Origin: Rhodobacter sp. 24-YEA-8 | GTDB taxonomy: Bacteria; Pseudomonadota; Alphaproteobacteria; Rhodobacterales; Rhodobacteraceae | Length of the DNA: 64,000 bases | Direction of reading: 5' to 3' | Assembly (NCBI RefSeq): GCF_900105075.1 | Contig: NZ_FNSK01000001.1 | Span: 3,321,001-3,385,000, forward strand | Part shown: in pieces, positions 1 through 9,084 of the stretch | Position numbering within the stretch: the stretch's first letter is position 1 | How the letters are laid out: each line of letters opens with the position of its first letter | Position numbers and translations under genes: made by a program | Notes under the pieces: model-generated | What the model saw: the letters and a program-made list of their open reading frames with translations, nothing else | What the model was told of the DNA's origin: nothing | Databases searched by the model: none

Positions 1-928
1 CGATCGTCTCTACCCATTCGGTTTCGTCACGCAGCGTGACGCAGGGGACGGAATGGAAATAGGCTTCCTTCTGCACCCCGCCGGAGTCGGTCAGCATCAG
101 CCGGGCATCACCAAGCAGACGGTGGAAGTCGAAATAACCCTGCGGCTCAATCACCATGATCCCATCCAGATCCAGGTTCGCGGCCACTTGCCGGGTCCTC
201 GGATGCAGGGGAAGCACCAATGGAACACCCTCAGCCGCCGCGGCCTCGCGCAGATAGGTGATAACCCGTGCCAGCTTTTCGGGCGAGGAGGTGTTCTCTG
301 CCCGGTGGATGGTGGCGAGGCAATAGCCCTTCGGCGTCAGGCCGAGGTCCCTGAGGATATCGGAGCGGTCGGCCGACAGGCTGCGGGCGTGCAGCGTGGC
401 GTCGAACATGACATCGCCCACCTCATGCACCTGCGGTCCGGTGATTCCCTCGGCGGCCAGGTTGCGCACAGAGAGGCCAGTCGGGCAGAATAACAGGGCG
501 CTGAGGTGGTCGGTCAGGACGCGGTTGATCTCCTCGGGCATGGCACGGTTGAAGGAGCGTAGCCCCGCCTCGACATGGGCGATCGGAATGCCCAGCTTTG
601 CCGCCGCAAGCGCGCCCGCCAGGGTGGAATTGGTATCCCCATAGACAAGCACTAGATCCGGGCGGTTCTCGACCATGACCGTTTCCAGTGCAGCCAGCAT
701 CCGGCCTGTCATCTCGCCATGCTGGCCACCATGAATGTCCAGACTCCAGCGCGGGGCGGGAATGTCCATTTCGGTGAAGAAAATGTCGGACATATTGGCG
801 TCGTGGTGCTGGCCCGTATGAACGATCCATTCGGTTAGTTCCGGGTGGGCCCGCAGTGCCCGGCTGACCGCGCCCGCTTTTACGAATTGCGGCCTGGCGC
901 CGACCACAGTCAGGACGGATTTCGTCAT
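1..928 (-). CDS. wecB: UDP-N-acetylglucosamine 2-epimerase (non-hydrolysing), C-terminus cut by window edge
   Basis: Interconverts UDP-GlcNAc and UDP-ManNAc in the cytoplasm, supplying ManNAc-type sugars for surface polysaccharide. About 309 codons are present; the family is usually about 370 residues, so roughly 60 C-terminal residues lie outside the window. Visible family motifs are VGARPQFVK near residue 9, YGDTNST near 96, HVEAGLRSF at 118-126, IHRAENT near 207 and SDSGGVQKEA near the edge. The ATG at 926-928 overlaps the stop of the upstream glycosyltransferase gene as ATGA, so the two are translationally coupled. The partner gene supports a polysaccharide role. Confidence 0.93.
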   Translation of the reverse strand, partial: MTKSVLTVVGARPQFVKAGAVSRALRAHPELTEWIVHTGQHHDANMSDIFFTEMDIPAPRWSLDIHGGQHGEMTGRMLAALETVMVENRPDLVLVYGDTNSTLAGALAAAKLGIPIAHVEAGLRSFNRAMPEEINRVLTDHLSALLFCPTGLSVRNLAAEGITGPQVHEVGDVMFDATLHARSLSADRSDILRDLGLTPKGYCLATIHRAENTSSPEKLARVITYLREAAAAEGVPLVLPLHPRTRQVAANLDLDGIMVIEPQGYFDFHRLLGDARLMLTDSGGVQKEAYFHSVPCVTLRDETEWVETI

Positions 929-2667
929 GCTTCCATTCCCGTTTTCTTCTGGGTGAAGGAATGCCCGGTCAGCCGGCCGATCTGCTCAAGCAGTTCGAGG
1001 GTGCCGCCGCGGCGGGTGAACCTGTCATTATATGACGCGTCGCGCCGAGTTGCCGCGGGCGTGTAATCAGCGATGAAAGAGGCAAGTCCCTCAGGCGTAT
1101 TCTGTGCCCAATAGATTCCCTCAAGCCCTTTTAGCACCTCGGCAACCGCGCCGCCATACAGAGGGCCATGGGTTACGATCAGGATATCCAGACCATAGGC
1201 CAGGTAGTCGTAAAGCTTGGTTGGCGTTTCGAATCCGGTTTCCGAGACGAAGACGATGCCACAATCGGCCTGCGAGATCAGGCCCAGCACTTCGGGATAG
1301 GGCAGCGTGCCATGCAGCTCCACCTGGGGAGCCTCCTGATCGGCGGGATCGATTCCTGCGAGGTTACCGATGTGATGCAACCGGTGGCGCGTGGGGTCCA
1401 GCGCCCCGATCAGCGCCGTGGGCGAGCGATCATGGAAGATCGTCCCGGCATGGACGAAGTGGATGGAAGAATCCGCCTCCCGCCAGCGTGTCCGCGCTTG
1501 TACCAGGGTGCGCTCGTCAAAGCCGTTCGGGATGACTTTGACCGGCACATCTTCCAGCGCCTCTACTTTGGCGATGCAGTCGTCGTTGACGACGGTCACC
1601 AGGTCGGCCTGGAGGTTATAGCCCTGTTCGAGGTAACGGACAGCTTCCCGCGCCTGCGGCGTGAAGGCCATGCGTGGATTGTTGGCAAAGGGGTCGCGGT
1701 AATCGAGGATCACCCGCGCATACCAGCGGCGTTTGGCCCAGGTGGCGAAGTCGAAGACCGCAAAGGGATTGCCTGACAGAATCACCACGTCGTATTGATC
1801 GTCTGCGGCTTCGAAATGCCGCTCCAGTGCGATGCGCCAGTAATAGGAAAGCGTCGAGGCGCTCTTGGCGTTCAGCTTCTCGCTGTCGAGGAAGGGAACT
1901 GCCCAGCTTTCAGGCTTGCCGTCGGGCCTGATCAGCACGGCAGGGCCCCAGTCGGGGATGATCCGTACATTTTGGGGAGGATTCGGCCATGGTGTCGCCG
2001 TGGCGAGGGTGATCTCCACCTCTCCCTGCGACAGGGCTTCCATCTGAGCGTGCCAGTAATTGATCCGCTGCACTCCGACAGTTCTGGATGGGCCGGAGAA
2101 ATAGGCGATCAGCAATACCTTCAGCTTCCCCGAGCCGGACTTCCCGGATGGTTGGAGGCTGACCGGGGTGGCGCACACCGGCTCCAGCGCGCGGGCGATG
2201 GCCTGTGGACCATCGGAAGCCAGGACACCGGTGTAATGGGGAACATAGGCGCGGCGGAACTGTTCCTCTATGTCGGCATCGGCAAAGATGCACAGCGAAG
2301 CTGACCCGATCAGGGCATAGTCCCCGACGAAAACGCGCTGAAGCGCCTGCGCGAAGGTCAGGCCATAGGAAAACAGCCCCTGGGCCGAGCCCAGCAGTGC
2401 CAGGTCGCGCAGAGGATTGGCATGCGAGATGATCAACGCGCGGTCCGGACCCAGGCGGTCTGAGATCCAGCGAGCGACTGCAATCCATTCGTCGAGCTTC
2501 CCGGCGGTGATTGCCGCAGCCACATCCAGTCGCGCAGCGGGAAGGGCAATGCGGTGGCCCTCGAAACTCAGCTCGCCCGGGACGTGGCGGATGCGGGGAA
2601 GATCGTCGAGGCCAGGCAGGGCGGCATCGCCAAGCGCAAGCGCAGACGTGAGGACCGGGGCGTTCAT
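925..2667 (-). CDS. glycosyltransferase, GT4-like C-terminal half
   Basis: A 580-residue protein, probably a sugar transferase in extracellular or capsular polysaccharide synthesis. The C-terminal half has a GT-B/GT4 look: a nucleotide-sugar region with the acidic FVSETGFETPTKLYDYLAYG segment, and an earlier VIPNGFDERT motif typical of the inter-domain boundary. The N-terminal 190 residues match nothing I recognise. A longer frame continues to 2811, but the ATG at 2665-2667 is preceded by AGAAGGAAC at suitable spacing and is chosen. Its stop overlaps the start of the epimerase gene. Donor and acceptor sugars cannot be read from the sequence. Confidence 0.75.
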   Translation of the reverse strand: MNAPVLTSALALGDAALPGLDDLPRIRHVPGELSFEGHRIALPAARLDVAAAITAGKLDEWIAVARWISDRLGPDRALIISHANPLRDLALLGSAQGLFSYGLTFAQALQRVFVGDYALIGSASLCIFADADIEEQFRRAYVPHYTGVLASDGPQAIARALEPVCATPVSLQPSGKSGSGKLKVLLIAYFSGPSRTVGVQRINYWHAQMEALSQGEVEITLATATPWPNPPQNVRIIPDWGPAVLIRPDGKPESWAVPFLDSEKLNAKSASTLSYYWRIALERHFEAADDQYDVVILSGNPFAVFDFATWAKRRWYARVILDYRDPFANNPRMAFTPQAREAVRYLEQGYNLQADLVTVVNDDCIAKVEALEDVPVKVIPNGFDERTLVQARTRWREADSSIHFVHAGTIFHDRSPTALIGALDPTRHRLHHIGNLAGIDPADQEAPQVELHGTLPYPEVLGLISQADCGIVFVSETGFETPTKLYDYLAYGLDILIVTHGPLYGGAVAEVLKGLEGIYWAQNTPEGLASFIADYTPAATRRDASYNDRFTRRGGTLELLEQIGRLTGHSFTQKKTGMEA

Positions 2668-3778
2668 CGTCTCAGGTTCCTTCTGCTCCAGCTGTGGCGG
2701 CCAGCGCGGGGTGTGCGGCTGGCGGGGCGGATACCTTGCGAACCCGAATATACGATCCCCCGCAACAGGGATAGTCTTGTAAGCTTGTCGTGCCAGGTTG
2801 TTTCGGGGCAAGGAGTGGGTTGATCGAGCGAACAGGAAGGACGAGAGCCTGCGTAGCAGTTATCGGGATGGCATTGCTGAAGGGCCGCCCAGGGCATCCC
2901 GGGCTCCGCTCACCACCGCCCGGCCATCCGACGAGGCCACCAGTACCGTGGGATGATCGGCCCGTGCTGCCCGCGATCCGTCACAGAGCGCGTCACCGCT
3001 GGCTGGCGTTCCGTTCAGGCAGCCCGGCCAGCGCGCCCTCGATCTGCTCAAGAACGAACGCCTCGGTGAGGGCGATGTCCAGTTCGGCCTTCTGGTCATT
3101 GCGCGAGAGCTGAGTGATGAAATCTGCGGGAACCCCGACAGCGTCAATTTGCCGAAGGGGCGGGCATGAGCGACGACACTTCCGAACTCACTGCAATCAG
3201 GACGGGCACCCCATGTGACAACCTCATGGCGGCATTCGGCATCTTGCAGCAGGCGGTCCTCGCGACCGATCACATCTGGAATGCTGATGCCGTTTCTCGC
3301 AATAGTTGATGATGCCCGGTGGGAGGCCTGATCCGTGACCTGGTCTGACAAGGACCGGGCCGAGGTCGCTACTCGCAATTGCGCCCTGGTACGCTGTCCC
3401 GTGCCGATCATCCCGCCCGGGGTGACCGCGGCTGACACAGACCCCTGGGCAACTGACGGGGCTGTCCGATGTGCACGGCTTCTCATTGCGAAAGCGCACG
3501 AAAATACGGCCGATCTGCGGGACAGCGGCGCGAGCTTCCGGGAGATCGGGCGGTATCTCAACCGTAGCTACAGTCACGTCCATAGCGTTCCTGGCGGATT
3601 CTCGTGATGGCCGAATTACCCCTCGGTTACGACGGAGGGGTGATTTGTCGCGCTGACTTAATGCCGCCACTGGTTAGGATCGGTCGCCATGCGTCGTTTT
3701 GCTATAGGCGGGCAGATAAGCGGAAAGATCGGGTCAATCCCAAATTTTCCGTTTAAAACCAACCATTATGATTGAAAG
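2668..3778. other. 1.1 kb without a convincing gene; apparent gene debris
   Basis: No open frame here has a convincing start, length and family match together. Two fragments look protein-like. A minus-strand frame at about 2993-3187 ends in an Ala/Leu/Glu-rich stretch (LSRNDQKAELDIALTEAFV) with coding-like codon use but no start. A plus-strand frame at about 3335-3607 ends in a helix-turn-helix-like segment (SFREIGRYLNRSYSHVHSV), reminiscent of resolvase or sigma-type DNA-binding domains. A 47-codon plus-strand frame from about 3166 (MSDDTSELTAIRTG) is also present. The region lies at the 3' side of the tRNA gene, a common integration site, so decayed mobile or island DNA is plausible but unproven. 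Confidence 0.4.
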
Positions 3779-3855
3779 TGGTGGCGAGGGAGGGACTCGA
3801 ACCCTCGACCTTGCGATTATGAGTCGCACGCTCTAACCAGCTGAGCTACCTAGCC
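3779..3855 (-). tRNA. tRNA with CAU anticodon, probably elongator tRNA-Met
   Basis: A 77-nt cloverleaf on the minus strand with an encoded 3' CCA. The D arm reads TAGCTCAGCTGGTTAGAGC, the anticodon stem-loop is GCGACTCATAATCGC (anticodon CAT), and the T arm contains GGTTCGAGTCC. The acceptor arms are GGCTAGG and CCTCGCC, which pair except for a T:C mismatch at position 4:69. The CAU anticodon could also belong to tRNA-Ile2 with a lysidine-modified C34. The overall arms fit elongator Met, and it is not an initiator because the acceptor starts with a G1:C72 pair. Confidence 0.93.
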
Positions 3856-3916
3856 ACTGGGCGCGGGGATATGCGGGCCGGTCAGAAGCGTCAAGGGGGT
3901 ATACGCGCTTTTTGCC

Positions 3917-5950
3917 TCAGTTTGCGGACTCATCTGCGCCAGGGCCATGGGCGATGCGGGGTCTGCCGGTGGCGGTGACGGTTACCGTGGCTTCGATAAA
4001 CAGGATCTGCCCCTCGATCCCGGCCTCGGAAATCTCGCGGCTGGCGGTCAGGTGAAGGTCGACTGCCCCGGCCTGGCGGGCGCGGGCGGCGGCCTCAGCG
4101 CGCAGCGCGGTTTCCATTGCCTCCAGCGCCTCGTCGCGGTCGCCATAGGCCTTGGGGCCAGAGGTGAAATGCGCGACAAACCGTCCCTGGGCCGGTGATG
4201 TCACAAGGCCCGAGACGCGCTGGCTGACCTGACCCGCTACGGCCCCGATCGCATTCGCGACACCGGCATGTTCCGGCAGGATCATCTCGCAGCCCAGTCG
4301 CGCCCCCACCGCGCCATAATAGGACGGCGCCGAGGCGCCAAGGCCGATCACCGGCAAAGCCAGGTGTGCTGACAGCGCCATGACGCCCTGGTGCTGGTCA
4401 AGCCCCGCCACCAGCAGCGGATGCCGCGCCAGTGCGGCTGCATCTTCGTCACTGAACCGGGGGTCTTCGGCGAAGGCGGCCTCCAGCAGGCAGCCGGCGG
4501 TCTGGGCGGTGACCTGATCAATGATCCGCCGCGCCATTTCGTCAGGGCCGGGCGCGAACCGCTCGCCCGCGCCATTGCGGCGCAATGCCAGCAGACGCAG
4601 CGCTTTTTCGGCAGCCTCCCGGTCCCAGTCGCGCAGGCGACCCGCAACATGGCTCGCATCCGAGGGGGTCACGCCGGAAAGCATTACCAGCCCACGCGCG
4701 ACAAGGCGGTCCAGCGCTGCTGCTTCGAGCCGCGAGGTCAGCGCCTTTGCGATCGGCATCGGCGCGGTGATCCGCTCCAGCAGGGCGCGGTCACGGGGGC
4801 CAAGGCCACCGGCCTGTTCGACCCCCTTCATCGGCACGACAAAGCGGCCATCATATTCGCCCGGCGCCGGGCCCGAGAGCCAGCGCTCCAGCGCTTCATG
4901 CACCATATCGCGCGCCGTCATTGCCAGCAGCGAGACCGGCAGCAGGCGGCGCGGCCCGAGGCGCAGCCGCCCCGAGAGGCCCTCATTGATCAGGTGCACT
5001 TCCGAATCGCCGCCAAGGCCGGTGGTGCGCATCGCCACAGCCTCGACCATGGTGCGGAACCCCCCGACGCGGGCGCCTTCGGGGTCGATCTCGGGCAGGC
5101 CACCGCGCAGGATCGCCACATCCGTTGTGGTGCCCCCGATATCCGAGACCAGAGCGTCCTGCGCACCGGTCAGCCAGCGCGCGCCGACAATCGAGGCGGC
5201 GGGGCCGGAGAGGATCGTCTCGATGGGGCGCTCGCGCACCATCGCGGCCGAGATCAGCGCACCATCGCCGCGCACCACCATCAGGGGGGCCTCGATGCCG
5301 ATCCGGGCCAGATGCCGTTCGCAGGCGGCGACAAGACGGTCGATCATCCCGATCAGCCGCGCGTTCAGCACTGCAGTCAGCGCGCGTTTCGGGCCATTCA
5401 GCCGCGCGGACAGCTCATGCGAACAGGTGACCGGGCGACCTGTCACCTGGCGGATCAGGTCGCGTGCCGCAAGCTCATGCGCGGGGTTGCGGGTGGCGAA
5501 ACGGGCGGCGACGGCAAAGCCCATTACCTCGGGGCCAAGCGCGGTCACCTCTGCCCTGAGCCGTGCGAGATCAGGGGGGGAAGCCTCTATTCCGGCATGG
5601 CTGTGGCCGCCGGCAATGCGGATCACCGGATCGCCCTTCAGCGCATCAGAAAGCCCCGCGCGCGCGAGGTCATCTTCATCGAACCCCATGGTGATCAGCG
5701 CGACACGGCCGCCCTGGCCCTCGACCAGCGCATTGGTGGCCAGCGTCGTGGACAGCGAGACCAGCGCGATCTGCTGCGCCGATACGCCCGATTGCGCCAG
5801 CGCGCGATCGACGGCACCGCCGATGCCTTCGGCCAGATCATGCCGCGTCGTCAATGACTTGGCTGTTCCCAGAATGCGGTTCTCCGCCTCGTCCAGAATG
5901 ACCGCATCGGTATAGGTGCCACCGGTATCGACCCCGAGGAAAAAGGCCAT
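3917..5950 (-). CDS. hydantoinase/oxoprolinase family protein, HyuA-type subunit
   Basis: A 677-residue cytoplasmic ATP-dependent amidohydrolase subunit of the HyuA/5-oxoprolinase/acetophenone-carboxylase family. The N-terminal GVDTGGTYTD motif (residues 6-15) and DIGGTTTD (270-277) are the paired phosphate-binding loops of the ASKHA fold. STTLATNALVEGQG (67-80) and ILSGPAAS (246-253) are family signatures. The ATG at 5948-5950 has AAGGA at good spacing; an upstream extension of the frame to 6178 overlaps rpoN and is rejected. These enzymes normally work with a HyuB subunit, which is absent here. Substrate unknown. It lies 37 bp downstream of the sigma-54 gene and probably shares its transcript. 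Confidence 0.88.
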   Translation of the reverse strand: MAFFLGVDTGGTYTDAVILDEAENRILGTAKSLTTRHDLAEGIGGAVDRALAQSGVSAQQIALVSLSTTLATNALVEGQGGRVALITMGFDEDDLARAGLSDALKGDPVIRIAGGHSHAGIEASPPDLARLRAEVTALGPEVMGFAVAARFATRNPAHELAARDLIRQVTGRPVTCSHELSARLNGPKRALTAVLNARLIGMIDRLVAACERHLARIGIEAPLMVVRGDGALISAAMVRERPIETILSGPAASIVGARWLTGAQDALVSDIGGTTTDVAILRGGLPEIDPEGARVGGFRTMVEAVAMRTTGLGGDSEVHLINEGLSGRLRLGPRRLLPVSLLAMTARDMVHEALERWLSGPAPGEYDGRFVVPMKGVEQAGGLGPRDRALLERITAPMPIAKALTSRLEAAALDRLVARGLVMLSGVTPSDASHVAGRLRDWDREAAEKALRLLALRRNGAGERFAPGPDEMARRIIDQVTAQTAGCLLEAAFAEDPRFSDEDAAALARHPLLVAGLDQHQGVMALSAHLALPVIGLGASAPSYYGAVGARLGCEMILPEHAGVANAIGAVAGQVSQRVSGLVTSPAQGRFVAHFTSGPKAYGDRDEALEAMETALRAEAAARARQAGAVDLHLTASREISEAGIEGQILFIEATVTVTATGRPRIAHGPGADESAN

Positions 5951-5987
5951 GACCCGTCCTTCACTGCTGTTCGTCGCGCGCCTCTTG

Positions 5988-7325
5988 CTACTGCGGCGGG
6001 CAAGGCGGGTCATCCCCGGAAACGACGTTTTCCGCTCGCTTTCGCGTCGCGGATGACAGTTTCGCCGCCTGTTTGCGCCGGGAGGCCGGCGGGATGCCCA
6101 GCTGCTCGCGGTATTTGGCGATGGTGCGCCGGGCCAGGGGCGCGCCGGCACCGGCCAGGGCTTCGGCCAGCGCGGCATCGGTCAGGGGCGCGACCGGGTC
6201 TTCCGCCGTGATCATCTGCGTCAGCGCATCGCGCATCGCCGCCCCTGCCGGCCCCCCCTTGCGCACTGCGGGCGAGAACATCGCGCGCAGCCAATAGACC
6301 CCGCTGCCGGTATCGACCGAGGTGCCCTGGACAAGCCGGCTTACCGTGCTCTGATGCAGGCCAAGGCTTGCCGCCACCTCGCTCATGGTCATGGGGGAAA
6401 GCGCGCGCAGCCCCTGTTTCGCCACCAGCGGCTGGCGGCGCAGGATCTCGGTCCCGATGCGCAACAGCGAATTGTTGCGGCTTTCCACAAGGCGGATCAC
6501 CTCGCGCGCGGCAGCGCGGTCGCCCGCTCCTGTTGTGGGCTGCAGCCGGATCGAAGGCAGCGCCGAATGGTTCAGGCTGAGTTCCGGCCCCGAAGATCCC
6601 TCGCGCAGCACAAGGTCCGGTTCGGCCACCGGTGCGGAGCCGGGCTGAAACCGCGCGCCGGGCTTCGGGTCATAGCTGCGCAACATGCGGATGCGGCGCG
6701 CGATTTCCTCGACCGTTGCGCCGGTCTTTACCGCCAGCGCCTCCAGATTGCCGGCCGCGACCAGCGTCAGATTGGCCAGCACCGCCTGCATGACCGGGTC
6801 GAGCTCCCCTGTGTCGTGGGCCTGGAGGCTCAGGCATTCCGCAAGGTTGCGCGCAAAAAGCCCGGCGGGTTCCATCGCCTGGAGCTTAAGCAGCACCGCT
6901 TCAAGCGCCGCCGGTGTACTGCCGGTATCGCGGGCGATGCGGCTCAGCGGCGGCCCGAGCCAGCCGCTAGGTTCCAGCGCCGAACACAGCGCCAGCGCCA
7001 GCGGCATTTCGGCAGGCGCCAGCCGCATCAGCGCCACGCCCGCCGCGACATGGGCCTGCAACCCCGGCGCGGGGGCGGCCAGCGCCTCTGTCCCGCCACC
7101 CGCCCCCGATTGCCGCGACAGCGCATCATGCCAGCGCGGCGCCCAGATTGCGGGCAGCGCCGGCGGAGGAACCAGCTGCAATTGCGGGTTTTGCGCGGCC
7201 ATATCCTCGAGCCAGTCGCCAAGCGAGCCCGCATCCGATTTCAGCATCGAGATCGCGCTGACCAGGGACAGGTTCAGCGACAGGCGCTGTTTCTGGGCGA
7301 TGGTGATGCGGTTGCGCTGTTTCAT
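5988..7325 (-). CDS. rpoN: RNA polymerase sigma-54 factor, divergent
   Basis: A 445-residue sigma-54, which directs core polymerase to -24/-12 promoters and needs an AAA+ activator. The RpoN box ARRTIAKYRE is at 398-407. A helix-turn-helix (MSEVAASLGLHQSTVSRLVQ) is at 314-333, followed by SGVYWLRAMFSPAV (341-354), the counterpart of the usual GxxxLxxFFS segment. The core-binding domain spans roughly 90-230. The N-terminal region I is divergent: it begins RITIAQKQRLSLNLS and lacks the usual Gln/Leu-rich pattern. The ATG at 7323-7325 is chosen on family alignment. Rhodobacterales often carry more than one rpoN paralogue, so this may be a specialised copy. Confidence 0.92.
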   Translation of the reverse strand: MKQRNRITIAQKQRLSLNLSLVSAISMLKSDAGSLGDWLEDMAAQNPQLQLVPPPALPAIWAPRWHDALSRQSGAGGGTEALAAPAPGLQAHVAAGVALMRLAPAEMPLALALCSALEPSGWLGPPLSRIARDTGSTPAALEAVLLKLQAMEPAGLFARNLAECLSLQAHDTGELDPVMQAVLANLTLVAAGNLEALAVKTGATVEEIARRIRMLRSYDPKPGARFQPGSAPVAEPDLVLREGSSGPELSLNHSALPSIRLQPTTGAGDRAAAREVIRLVESRNNSLLRIGTEILRRQPLVAKQGLRALSPMTMSEVAASLGLHQSTVSRLVQGTSVDTGSGVYWLRAMFSPAVRKGGPAGAAMRDALTQMITAEDPVAPLTDAALAEALAGAGAPLARRTIAKYREQLGIPPASRRKQAAKLSSATRKRAENVVSGDDPPCPPQ

Positions 7326-7438
7326 GGCGCGACTTTGCCGGGGTGCGGGCGGCACTTCAATCGGCAAAGAGGGCCAGGTGCCGGTGATCGCTTTGCGGCT
7401 TCTCTCTCGCCGCGCTTTGCGCCAGGATTGACCGGGCA

Positions 7439-8170
7439 ATGCCCCTTTGCCTGCTGTGTCCCATGTTCCGCGCGTCTCTGGCCCTGATCCTTTTCTGTTC
7501 CGCCCCCGCGCTTGCCGAAGGCGAGGCAAAGGCTCCGGGCCCGGTGGCCACGCTTGCGCTGGCGCTCAGGCTTTATGATCAGGCCGAGGGGCAGGGCGAT
7601 GCTTTGGGCATGGCGGTCGCGGCGCGACTTGCGGCGACGATCCGCCAGCGCGGGGCGCGCCATTGGGAAAAGCAAAGTGGTAAATACTCCGGGCCGGTGC
7701 TGCAGGACGCAGGGACGGCGCGCCTGCGGGCGACGCCCGATCTGCTGACCTCCGGCGCGGCATGGTCGGGCGCATTGCTGATGGCCGAAGAAGACGAGGC
7801 GCTCAGCGATCTGCTTTATGAATTATCGCCGCCGGTGCTGCGTGGTGGGGTCAGCCAGGTGGCGGCAGAGCTGAAGCCGGGGCACGAGGATCGCTGGACG
7901 CTGCCCTTTGCCGGGCAAAGCCCCGCCGAGATCGCGGTCTTCGCCACGGGCACAGACAGCGATGCGCCCCAGAGTGATCCGGGTGCGGCAGGCACATTGC
8001 TCTGGGCGGTCGAGGATGGCGCGGGCGGCATCCTTTGCCCGATGCGGCCCGTTGCCGCCGGTGTCTGTAGCTTTACCCCGGCCGAGAATGGGTTTTATGA
8101 GGTGGTGATCGCCAATCCTGCGGGTGGCTCGACGGCGCGGGCCGGGGCCTATCTGCTGGTCGCCAACTGA
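7439..8170 (+). CDS. secreted PPC-like protein A of the protease locus
   Basis: A 243-residue protein with an N-terminal signal peptide ending near ALAEG, so periplasmic or exported. It is the first of three paralogues in this locus (also 8266-8982 and 16054-16692). All have an Ala-rich helical N-terminal segment after the signal (here PVATLALALRLYDQAEGQGD). All end in a beta-rich domain resembling a bacterial pre-peptidase C-terminal (PPC) domain, with two cysteines (GILC...GVCSF) and a final xxN. Start uncertain: the ATG at 7439 has AGGA about 10 bases upstream, while the ATG at 7463 gives a more compact signal peptide. Function unknown; the locus suggests a partner, inhibitor or substrate of the proteases. 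Confidence 0.75.
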   Translation: MPLCLLCPMFRASLALILFCSAPALAEGEAKAPGPVATLALALRLYDQAEGQGDALGMAVAARLAATIRQRGARHWEKQSGKYSGPVLQDAGTARLRATPDLLTSGAAWSGALLMAEEDEALSDLLYELSPPVLRGGVSQVAAELKPGHEDRWTLPFAGQSPAEIAVFATGTDSDAPQSDPGAAGTLLWAVEDGAGGILCPMRPVAAGVCSFTPAENGFYEVVIANPAGGSTARAGAYLLVAN

Positions 8171-8265
8171 CGGGCGCGGATAAGCGCATTTGTCACCGCT
8201 GTCTGGCTTCCCAAACCCCTGCCTGGCTGCGACACTGCCTGAACGACCCCTGACGAGGAGCCGCC

Positions 8266-8982
8266 ATGTCTTTCCCTGCCTGTTCCGCACCCCGTCGCCT
8301 TGCTGCGGGGCTGTTTGTTGCGGCGCTCATCGCCGGTCAGGCAGCCGGTCCGCTGGCCGCCGAAGAGGCGAAGGGGCCGAATATCACCCAGGGGGCAAAT
8401 GGCGCGATGGGCGCCGTGGCGACGCTCGTGCTGGCGCATGAGCTTTTTGTACTTGGCCGGGCGCATGGGGATGCGCTGACCGTGCTGGCGGGTGCCCGTC
8501 TGGCCGCCTCGGCAGAGGTTGCGCCCGGCAGGGATTTCAGACGCAGCATCAGCGGTGAGGGCGCGGCCGGTGCAGAGCCTGTTGACGCACCTGTCGATGC
8601 GGCGGCGATGTTCGACCTCGCGCTGATACTGGCGGGGCAGGATGAATTCCTGACTGACGTGATCCTGGATGCACAGAGCGCGACCGGCAGGGGCCGCATC
8701 GGGGGCGCCTTTTCGCAACGCGTCAGCCTTCTGGCGGGGCGGACCGACAGCTGGGAGATCCCCTTTGACGGAGGCACCACTGCCGAACTGGCGGTGCTTG
8801 GCAGCGGGACATCCGATCTCGACATCGTGGTCACCGATGAGAATGGCAATGTCATCTGCTATGAAGGCGGCCAGGAAGACAGGCTCTATTGCGATTTCGT
8901 GCCCGCCTGGGATGGGTTCTTCTTTGTTGCGGTCGAAAACAAGGGCACGGCTGCGGCGGCTTATGACCTTGTGACCAACTGA
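8266..8982 (+). CDS. secreted PPC-like protein B of the protease locus
   Basis: 238 residues; the ATG at 8266 is preceded by GAGGAG six bases upstream. A signal peptide (Arg-containing n-region, hydrophobic core, cleavage near PLAAEE) predicts export. The C-terminal third is the clearest PPC-like domain of the three paralogues: TTAELAVLGSGTSDLDIVV, then DENGNVICY, LYCDFVPAWDGFFFVAVEN and a terminal VTN. Two cysteines bracket the DENG loop and could form a disulfide. It lies 95 bp after paralogue A and converges on the chymotrypsin-fold protease gene, with a shared terminator between them. No enzymatic motif is seen. Confidence 0.78.
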   Translation: MSFPACSAPRRLAAGLFVAALIAGQAAGPLAAEEAKGPNITQGANGAMGAVATLVLAHELFVLGRAHGDALTVLAGARLAASAEVAPGRDFRRSISGEGAAGAEPVDAPVDAAAMFDLALILAGQDEFLTDVILDAQSATGRGRIGGAFSQRVSLLAGRTDSWEIPFDGGTTAELAVLGSGTSDLDIVVTDENGNVICYEGGQEDRLYCDFVPAWDGFFFVAVENKGTAAAAYDLVTN

Positions 8983-9006
8983 GCCGCGCGCCTGCGCCGA
9001 AACCAG

Positions 9007-9040
9007 AAACCCCCGGACGCCATTCCGGATCCGGGGGTTT
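9007..9040. terminator. bidirectional intrinsic terminator
   Basis: An 11-bp perfect stem, AAACCCCCGGA (9007-9017) against TCCGGGGGTTT (9030-9040), separates the convergent PPC-like B gene and the serine protease gene. T-runs at both ends suit termination in either direction. Confidence 0.85.
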
Positions 9041-9084
9041 TGCTGGTGCGGTGCGGGCGATTGCGGGCGCCGGGCGGATCCCGG

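Noticed and set aside
2860..3670. Minus-strand frames of 233 and 148 codons in the debris region
   Set aside because: Ser/Arg/Pro-rich with no motif; the more protein-like fragments lie in other frames.
3779..3855. tRNA-Ile2 (lysidine) identity
   Set aside because: The CAU anticodon allows it, but the overall arms fit elongator Met better; not excluded.
4391..5915. Two long plus-strand frames across the hydantoinase gene
   Set aside because: Both are Arg/Ser/Pro- or Gln/Arg-rich shadows of the HyuA gene.
7326..7438. Sigma-54 (-24/-12) promoter near rpoN
   Set aside because: No TGGCAC-N5-TTGCA-like sequence in this gap.
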